DNA from: Symbiodinium sp. CCMP2592
Taxonomy: Eukaryota > Sar > Dinophyceae > Suessiales > Symbiodiniaceae
NCBI GenBank assembly: GCA_905221615.1
Contig: CAJNDT010001280.1
Span: forward strand, 560,410 to 624,409
DNA: 64,000 bases
Direction: 5' to 3'
Below, in pieces: positions 46,001 to 55,627 of the stretch. Under the pieces are notes generated by a model. That model had not been told where the DNA came from and made no database searches. It saw nothing but the letters and a program-made list of their open reading frames with translations. Both the position numbers and the translations under genes were made by a program. The first letter of the stretch is position 1, and the number at the start of each line of letters is the position of its first letter.

Positions 46001-49000
46001 ATATTATTGATGATATACATTCGAAAGAATGTTTGTAGTATTATTACTCTTGATCACGTGAAATTCTAACAGTTGAATACATGAGTGAGTTAAAGGATTT
46101 GTATTTTAATATGGTGGTATGCATGTTTATGTACATTAGTACATACAGGTGTGTGTTAGTATTGGTATTAATATACATTATTATCAATATGAATATGGTT
46201 ATTGATATGCGTAGGAGTAATAAGAGCAATACTAATCAATCTTAGTATTTGTGTTATGCATATTCGTACTAAGCTTTATAGAAGTGTAATATTAGTAGTA
46301 ATGCTGGTATTAGCTTGAGCATTCAACAAATGATCACTGTCAGTATTTCCAATGGCAATACTATATGTAGGAGTATCAATACATATATGTATATACAGAT
46401 AGACAGGTAGATTGAGAGATATTCGTTTAAATATGGGCATGAGTATTGACAGCCCTTGCCTTTGCAAGTAAGTCGTGCATGGTCTGTCATCGGATGGGTC
46501 ACAATCAGCCCTCCTGAGAATCAATTCCAAGGTCCAGAGATTCCAAAATTTCCAAAAGTTCCAAAACTTCCAAAATTTCCGAAATTTCCAAAATTTCCAA
46601 AATTTCCAAAATTTCCAAAATTTCCAAAATTTCCAAAATTTCCAAAATTTCCGAAATTTCCAAAATTTCCAAAATTTCCAAAAAGTCCGCCCTTATGTTT
46701 TGGAAAAATCCTGTCCACTAGGTCGGGCCGAAATTTTGGAAATTTTGGAAATTTTGGAAATTTTGGAAATTTTGGAAATTTTGGAAATTTCGGAAATTTT
46801 GGAAATTTTGGAAATTTTGGAAATTTTGGAAATTTTGGAAATCCGGAAAGTTAAGGGAGAGAATTTTGGAAATTTTGGAAATTTTGGAATTGAGTTTTTG
46901 AAAGCTGAGTACCCCCTCCCCCGATCACAGACCATGCACTACGACTGAGTTGAAAGGGCATGGTCTGTCAACGAGTCTTTTGGTGGTTCCACAGATACGT
47001 TCGGAGGGCTCAAACTCGATACCCCGGAAAAAGCACGAACACACCGGTGGGAGCGATGTTTTGAAGGGGATGGTCTGTCAACGGGGGGGGGGGGTGACCA
47101 TATATATATATGTAAATGAATAAATCGATAATTAAACATATATATATATACACATAATACTAGCACACTATAATGCATAGTATATACAACTTTGTATGGC
47201 TGTATGTTTGTACGTCGTACGTACGCACGTATGACTTTGTGGCTTCCGGATTCTGCGCCTTCAGGAAGACTCACGTCCGAAGCCCTGAGCTTTTCGACGA
47301 GTTGGTACTGGCGGATGGCAAGAAGGAGGCCTGGGCGCCCAGGGCCAACAAGATCACCGGTCAGTGGTTCGACCAGATCAAGAATCTGAAGGATGTCTCC
47401 GCGAAGCTCCTGTTCTTGAAGTCAGAGGACGGCCCAAGAGTTCGGTGTGGTCGAATGCCACGCCCTTTAAAGCCGAGTTGGTGTCCCAACATTCAAACCC
47501 AAGAACCAGACCTGAACCCCACCCTTGCATACCAGCACCCAAAAACAAAGATAGGATTTTTCGGTATGGTCTCCATGGGAACCTTGTAATGCTGGGAAGT
47601 TGACGGAGGTACAGGCGAAACCTGCAGACAACGACCCTGAGTGCCCTCGAAGGATCTTGCGAAGACTTTGAGTGCAACCTTGGCGAAGATGGGCTCTTTC
47701 TTCGGAGTGGATGCCGCGCTATTTCCCTACGAGGCCGTTGGGAGTGCATGCACTTGGACCTATGGTTTTCTATTTCTGGTTTTGAGTTTGCCTGGTTTGG
47801 GCTTGGGTCTACGAGTGTTAGTTGAGGCCGAGGCCCGTGGATTTGTGTTCGGGGTTCTTTTTCATCCCGGATGCTGGAGGTTTAGGGATGTCGGTTCATG
47901 GGTTGGGGTTGTTTGGGTTCGGGTGCTCCATGAAGAGCTTTATGTGAAGGCCCGCTAGAGCTATAACTTTCGGGTTGCAGGTTTGGTACTGTTCGCCTCG
48001 TGTGTTCGACAGCTTCTTCTCGCCTTTTCGCCACTTTTGCCAGTTCTTCGGTATATTACGGGGCGGTCCTTACAATTTACAAGGCGCGGAGGAGTTCACA
48101 AGGAGGCATAGACATGGGAATTTCCTTGAACTAGGCAGAGCTTGAGCCGCGAGACCCTAACCCTGCAAAAGTCCTGCTTGAAAGCACCCTAAACCTTAAA
48201 CCCTAGTAAGCCCTAAACCCTACTAAACCCTAAGCCCTACTAAACCCTACGCCCTACTAAACCCTAAGCCCTACTAAACCCTAAACACAGCCCTGAACGC
48301 GGCTGTTTCTCTTCTCGAGGTGACGGACGGCTACATCAACTCTGTCGCTGCGCGCGTCGCACGGACGCCCCTGCTGCTCTTCGGGAAGTCTTGCGCGATG
48401 GTTAAGGCTTAGGTTGGGTTTTGGATTTAGGGTTTTGGGTTTAGGGTTTAGGGTTTAGGATTTAGTAAGGTTTAGGGTTTAGGGTTTTGGGTTTAGGGTT
48501 TAGTAGGGTTTTGGGTTTAGGGTTTAGTAGGGTTTAGGGTTTAGGATTTGGTAGTGCAGAATCCAGGCGCTCAGGGTGTTTTTTGGGGTTTCTCGATGGT
48601 CTGCATCTTTGCTCCTCTGCTCTGACGTAAGTTCGTATAATAACTTAGAAGGGGCCCCCACCCTGTAAGAGTGGTATAATAGGAATGTAGTTGGGGCCGT
48701 AACATAATCCTTATAGTCACTATGACAGGGTGGGGGCAGCTTCTAAATGATAACTTTGGATGTCATGGGTGCCGCTTGTTGGTATTCTTCCTGTTCGGGG
48801 CTCCCGGGTCTATGTAGCCCCTCGCCGGCTCCCATGTCCTGCTCTGACCAGCGCAGTACTACTTGGACCTTCATGGGTAGTTATAAATGGAGTTATAAGT
48901 CCCCTAATAGGGGTTATAACCATAGCTACCCTAATTATAACCCCACATATAACTATCCATGAACCTCGAAGTAGCCCCTAAACCCTATACCCTTTTAGAA

Positions 49001-52000
49001 TCCCTATAGATCCCTTTAAAGGGACCCTTATAACTACCCATGAACCTCCAAGTAGGGGCGCTGCAGCCACTGACTCAGGAGACCCGAGGTTTCGGCTAGG
49101 CTTTCTCGGTTCTTTTTTCGAAGCATCCCCCGAGAAGCTGTAGGAGTCGAAAAGACAAGGTATCAGATTTCCGGGTACAGGCCCATGCTGTGCAGGACGA
49201 GGCTGGGGGAGCAGGGTTGTTGTAGTATTTGCAGGGTGATGGTAGGGAGCTTGATTCGGGATGTGCAGACCGGAGTCATTCATTGCCAGGCGCTTCATCT
49301 ACTCCAAGACGCGTGATGTCTGCGAAGAGTTGGATTCGTTTGGGGTTCACTACAGTGCCTGCCTGGGAGAGATTGACGAATGCGTGGACCCCGCAAAGAA
49401 GGCAAACTATTCCGCACCAGCGAATCTGGTTTTGATCGGAGGATTTCGGACTTGTGGCACGCAACGAATCTACGACATGCTGAATTCTCATCCGAACATT
49501 GTCACCATTTCAATTCAAGTTGGTGCGCTGCCAAATCTGCAACTGGAGTTTGAGGAGTCAGTTTTCGCTCTGGCAAAAGCGCTGCAAGTGCCTACTGGCC
49601 GTCCGTTGATACAGGTTTGTGACGAGTTTCAATTCAAAGTGCCGACTTTCATAGAATGTGATCGTCTCGTGAACAAGATCAGGGGCTCGTACGACACGTC
49701 CATGCCAGCGACACTGGTCGTCACAGACCCCTCCTTCTTTGACAAGGGAGTGGCTTGTTCTCAAACAGAAACTATCCAGTAGTTGCATGCTTTTCATGAC
49801 TGAACCCCGAAAGCATTCGAACCTCAACACGGCGTCCCTAACAGATGCTCGTCTCTCGTTGGCGGGGCAAAGTGAAGTTGCTTCTCGTGGTGCGCGAGCC
49901 AGCAGACTTCCTATGGGCAGCTTACAACACTTGGATGCTGGCCTCTGCAGTACTGTGTTGTTTGGTCCTTTCTTGTCCCAGTCCGGGTTTCTAACAGTAA
50001 CTTTTAGCTTAAACCGAAACGTTAGAGCATTGGGTTTTGGTCCTTTCTTTTTCGAGCTGAGTTTGCAAGGAGAGCTAGAGAAAAGCCCGTATAGAACCCT
50101 TATAGAACTCTATAGCATTACCCTTGAAGGAGCCCCCTGTCGGGATTAGCGTTCGGGTCTCGGAGAGTTCCTGACGCAACCAAGGGTGCTTCCCGGAGAG
50201 CCGAAAGGCGGAGGTCAGGATGGCAAGACGGTCGTGAACCTTGGACGTCACGCTACGGTTGATGATATAAATCCTGCATTACCTTAAGGACCTTAAACTA
50301 TGGGAATTATGGTATATTCCTTATTATGGGTCATGCAGGATTTGTATCATCACCGTAGGAGCCCAAATTGCCCCTCTGCATACCCCAAACCGTGCTGTAC
50401 ACCGCCGCGGTTTCGATGGGTTCGGGGCTCGAGGGGTGCGGAACTCATGGGCATCATTGGTTCAAAAGTTGCTTGGAGGCCTTCGCAGGTTTTTGGGGTT
50501 CGAGGCGCCGGGTTGAAGACTCTTTAGGATTTGAGGTTTAAGGCTTTTTGCTTCTCGTTCCGACACTCCAGGAAAACTCATGTCCGCAGCCCTGAGCTGT
50601 TCGACGAGTTGGTATTTGCGGACGGCAAGAAAGATGCCTGGGCGCCCAGGGCCAACAAGATCACTGGCCAATGGTTCGACCAGATCAAAACTGTGAAGGA
50701 TGTCTCCGCGAACCTCCTGTTCTTGAAGTTCGAGGACCCCAACCCTAAACCCGAAACCATAAACCCTAAACCCTAAAGCAAAAACCCGAAACCCTAAGCC
50801 CAAGACTTCGGCCATCCTGTGCCCTATGAAGCCAAGCCCTCGAAACGTTAGCTGTCCCAAAAACAGCTCAAGCCCTAGTTGCAGCCCCAACTCTTAAAAC
50901 AGGGAGTCAGACGACCCTTAAGATGAGTGATCTTTACAGTCTTAGACTATTGACGTTGTGACGGTTCGGAGTTTAGACAACAACCTTGCCTCGAAGGATC
51001 TTGTGGGCAATTTGGCCGGAACCTTCTTGCCAAAGCTGGGCTCTTTCTTGGGAGTGAGTGCATCGCTCTTTCCCTACGAGGCGGGAGAGTTGCCATGGCA
51101 TATTGTACTACGCAAGTTTGTAATGGATTGTCTTGTATTGGCTGGTTACATCTTGTGTGATCCTGTTCCATCTTATCATCTTCTTTTCCTGGTCTGTTTC
51201 AGCTTGTAATCTATTCTATTCTTGTTCCGCTATATCCTCTTCTGATCCTATTCTGTTCTGACCTATGATACGATACGGCATGGCCTGATATGATATGATA
51301 TGATGTAGCGTGACATGCTATGATAGCAAGTATGTTATAGTGAACTTTCGCGTGCATTAGTATATCAGTAAATACAGTATGCTATGTCATCTTATAGCAT
51401 ACTGTAGTATTTCAAGGTCGTCTTATAGTACTTTATATTTTCTTTAAGATAGTAGCTTATTGCATAGTACAGTACATGATCGCATTTGATAGCATATCCT
51501 CTCATGCTATAGTTTACTGTGGTTTGTTCTAGACTACTAGAGTATATCATAGAACGCCACCATATTATAGTCGAGGACAGTATATTTTAGTACACGAAAG
51601 TATCAGGAGGTCTTTTACAGCATACCACAGTTTACTATTGTCTTGTAGTGTATTGTAGCCCAATGTCGTAGATTATAGCGTGTCATAGTGTAACATGGTA
51701 TGTTATCTTAGGTTACCGCACACTATAGTATGCTCTGGTATATTGTCGTATATTAAAGGGCATCATGGAGAGGACATCATGGCATACCGAGTATGGAGTA
51801 GCAGTTTTTCGTAGATTACATGATGCCATAGCGTATTCTAGTATGTTGCAATTTTTTGAGAGTGTATTATAGTATCATTTTATCTTATCCGATCTTTCCC
51901 TATCCTGTAGGATATTTCGTTTAACGTACTACATCATCGATAGTGTAATATTAGGCTGTATTACTGTATTATGCCATAGTCTACTATGTTGTATTGCTTG

Positions 52001-55000
52001 TGAAGATTTTATACTGTATTGTGTTTCAGTTTGTTATAGCATAGCTTATTCTTATATGTTATATTACATTACACGTGATATTATATGACATGATATAGTA
52101 CTATCTTGTATATGTTGCTGCATCATACGACGTCCCGCTAGGGGATTCTACAACCGAAGATTTTGGGTGATGTTCTATTACTCTTTGAACCCTCTATCAT
52201 TATGTTATGTAAGTTGTGCTATATGATCTCATGCCATGTCCTATTCTTTTTTCTTGCCTCTTACGGTATTCTGTTATGTTCCACGTGAACATACTGTATT
52301 CGGTTCTATCCTCTTTGTTTTTACTGTATATTAGATTAGATCAGGTTTGACGATGTGGCTTACACTGCATTCGGCTTTTTGTCATATTGTTTCAATCTAT
52401 ATTGTACTGTAGTATGCTCTTTCTACTTTGCTACAAGGTAGTATGGTTTGAAGCTTTTTTTTGTGGCTCGTTTCACTCTACGAAGAGCTTTATGTGAAAC
52501 CCTCAGTTGGCAGGTTTCATGCTCAGGGTTGCGCACTTCCTTCGGTGTGGGCATCGCTCATCGAAATCGCGTAGAGCATAGGCATAGGCCCCCTCGCTTG
52601 AGAATGTTGGTCCGAGCGGCAACACGGACATACACAGAGAACCTACTGTTACAGCCGGCAGACCCTACAGTCACGCAGCCGCTTAATGTGACAAACCTTG
52701 CCTTTGGTTAGTAGGGAATGGAGGAATGGGGCACAATTATAACTACTATTACTACCATTCTTCCATTCCCTACTAACCAAAGGTAAGAAACTGATTGGTG
52801 AAGATTATGTCCTCCGTGTCAGAGGCTTCAATGCCCCGTAGGAGTTCTGTTCCACCGAGGTGACGGTCGGCTACATCAACTCGCTCGCTTCGCGCGTCGC
52901 GCGGACGCCTCTGCTGCTCTTCGTGAAGTTCTGCGGGAGGGTTAAGATCTTGACCTTGGGCTTCAAGGTAAAAGCAATCTCAGGCGTATTTTTTTAAAAA
53001 GGGGTTTGTGTTTTCAAACAAAAGAGCAACTTCAGGCGTTTTGTTTTTAAGAAGGGGGTTTGTGTCGTTTCGGGTGTATGCGGGAGGTGGTGCGTTTCCC
53101 TGTAGCGTCCGTTTTTTTGTGTTAGTTAGATGTTATAAGAGCCGAAGTACTGGAATAAGAAACTGGTGGTCAAGCAAAGGGGGTGTTTGTTTTCATGCTC
53201 CCTCATGTGATCTTGTATTTGGACGGGTGTGGACTAAACCCTAAACCCTAAACCAGACGTTCGGGCTTTGCTTGTTGCAGCGTGTTTTCCGACATGCATC
53301 CCCTAAGAAGCCAGATCTTGTCGACAGAGAGGTCCCAGATCTCCGGGTACAGGCCCATGCTGTGCAGGACGAGGCTGGGGGAACAGGGTTCATGTGGGTG
53401 GCGGTTTAGGGTTTAGGGTTCATATTAAGGAATCCCTGCTCCAAGGATCTCAAGCCCCCCTTTCGGCCTCCCATCATTAACCAGCCCTCCCCCTCCATTC
53501 GGGTGGTTCTCAAAACTATCGTCCCTTTTTGGGAACCCTAAATATTAGGTGCCGTACTATAATAGGGACCCCAAAAGGGGACCCTAATTCTGACAACTAC
53601 CCATGTAGTATTGGCGGGCGATGGGAGGGAGCTTGATTCGGGATTTGCAGACCGGAGTCAGTCATTGCCAGGCGCTTCATCTACTCCAAGACGCGGGATG
53701 TCTGCGAAGAGTTGGACTCCTTTGGGGTTCACTACAGTGCCTGCCTGGGCGAGCATGACGACTGCGTGGACCCCAGAAAGGAGACAAACTTCTCCGCACC
53801 ATCGAATCTGGTGGTGATCGGAGGATTTCGGACTTGTGGCACGCAGCGAATCTACAACATTCTGAGAACTCATCCGAACATTGTCACATTTTCAATTCAA
53901 GTTGGTGCGCTGCCCAAGCAACAATTGGAGTTTGAGGAGGCAGTCTTTGCCCTGGCAAAAGCGCTGCAAGTGCCTAGTGACCGTCCTTTGATGCAGGTTT
54001 GTGACGAGCTTCAGTTCAAAATCCCGACTTTCATAGAATGTGATCGTCTCGTGAACAAGATCAGGGGCTCGTACGACACGTACATGCCAGCGACACTGGT
54101 CGTCACAGACCCCTCCTTCTTTGACAAGGGAGTGGCTTGTTCTCAAACAGAAACTTTCATGTAGTTGCATGTTTGTCATGACTGAACCCGAAAGCATTCG
54201 AAGTTCAGCACGACGTCCCTGACAGATGCTTGCATCGCGCTGGGCGGGCAAAGTCAAGCTGCTCTTCGTGGTGCGCGAGCCCGCCAACTTCTTATGGGCA
54301 GCGTACAACACTTGGACGCCACGAGTGGCAGACGATAACGGTTTGCAAGGGCTCGGGCGTCTTGGACTTGAGAGGTTGCTTTGGGGCTTTGGGGCTAGGA
54401 TTCACCTTCAGGTCAGAGCCATAAATGGTAGTTTCCGAAAATTAGGGTACCTTGCCCTGGGTCCTCATATCAAATACCCTACTATTTAAGGAACCCTATT
54501 AGGGTCCCTTCTTTTCGGAAATCCTAAACCCCTATAGAGCCCTTTAAAGGAACCCGTATAGTACCCTTAAAGTAACCCTTTAAAAGGAACAATAAAGGGT
54601 CCCCTAGGGCTCGGGCTCCGGGGGCCTTTGGCCTTAAGACCAGGAAGACTGTCCGCAGCCCTGAGCGTTTCAACACGTTGGTCTTGGACGGCAAGAAAGA
54701 TCCCACCAAGATCATCGGGAAGTGGTTCGACCCGATCAAGAATCTGAAGGATGTCTCCGCGAACCTCATGGTATTGAAGTTCGAGGACGGCTCGTGGTTG
54801 GGTGGGGAATCTTGGTGCATAGGAGACATAGTACCCATGGAGCATCGATGGGGCGCAAGGCTTGTCACACAGAAACTCCTACTTCTGCAAGCCCTAAAAC
54901 TGAAATCCTAGACCCTAAGCTCCAAATCCTAAACCCCGGGTTTAATCCTTTATGGGGAACTTAAACCCTGAAAGAACCTGTGCCAAACTGTTGTTGTAAT

Positions 55001-55576
55001 GCGGCAGACTTTGTGGATTCGATTCTGGAGGTCCGATCTTGTCACTGTCCTAGACCCGGGGCAGTAGGGTGCAGCCTTGTCCTTTTTCATGGTTCCCCCA
55101 AAAGAATAAACAGACCGGCTAGTAGACCTTCTTAAATAATTCCTACTAAGGGATATAGGTATAGGGCTCTGTCTACTTACTTAAAAAAGGACCCGGGGCA
55201 GTAGGGTGGATGGTAGGGTTCGGGGCCTTTAGGGTTTAGGATCTAGGCATCAGGGAGGGTTGTAGGGTAAAGGGATCCTGTCTCGTGTTTTGAATTCATC
55301 AAAAAACGGCGCAACCAAGGTTGCACAGCCAAAAGGCTCAATCTGATCCCTAAGATGGTGTTGCTGTTGCGGGCCATAATGCAAGTTTCGGTTGTACATA
55401 TATATATATATACACATTATGTACATGTAAACACAATGCATATGTATATGTACATGTTTATGTATATGTGCATGCGTATAGAATACACTGAAGGCTGTGT
55501 GCTCATCCGTGTAAGTTCAGCATGACTACCATATGTATAGGTATAGGTACAGGTACAGGTATAGGTGCAGGTGTAA

Positions 55577-55627
<51 letters not shown>

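Larger units (their letters stand above)
44371..47208. mobile_element. 2.8-kb AT-rich foldback element inside the module 7 intron
   Basis: The two ends are inverted copies of a composite sequence: CAAGTTGTATGTATA..., a TA run, then GCTCACCCC...GTTGACAGACC on the left (44378-44467), and GGTCTGTCAACGGGG...GTGACC, a TA run, then TATATACAACTTTG on the right (47072-47203). The interior is unusually AT-rich and noncoding, with a 341-bp tandem duplication and a nested palindrome. No transposase is seen. Confidence 0.65.

Noticed and set aside
45676-46069. Short hydrophobic ORFs in the AT-rich foldback element
   Set aside because: Composition-driven Ile/Leu/Val frames with no family resemblance; one lies in a duplicated block whose other copy is interrupted.
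46541-46885. CRISPR-like array
   Set aside because: Units are contiguous 9-mers without spacers and the genome is eukaryotic.
46456-46948. ORFs made of Lys-Phe-Pro or Asn-Phe-Gln repeats
   Set aside because: Produced by a 9-base repeat that leaves several frames open on both strands; no start context or conserved flanks.
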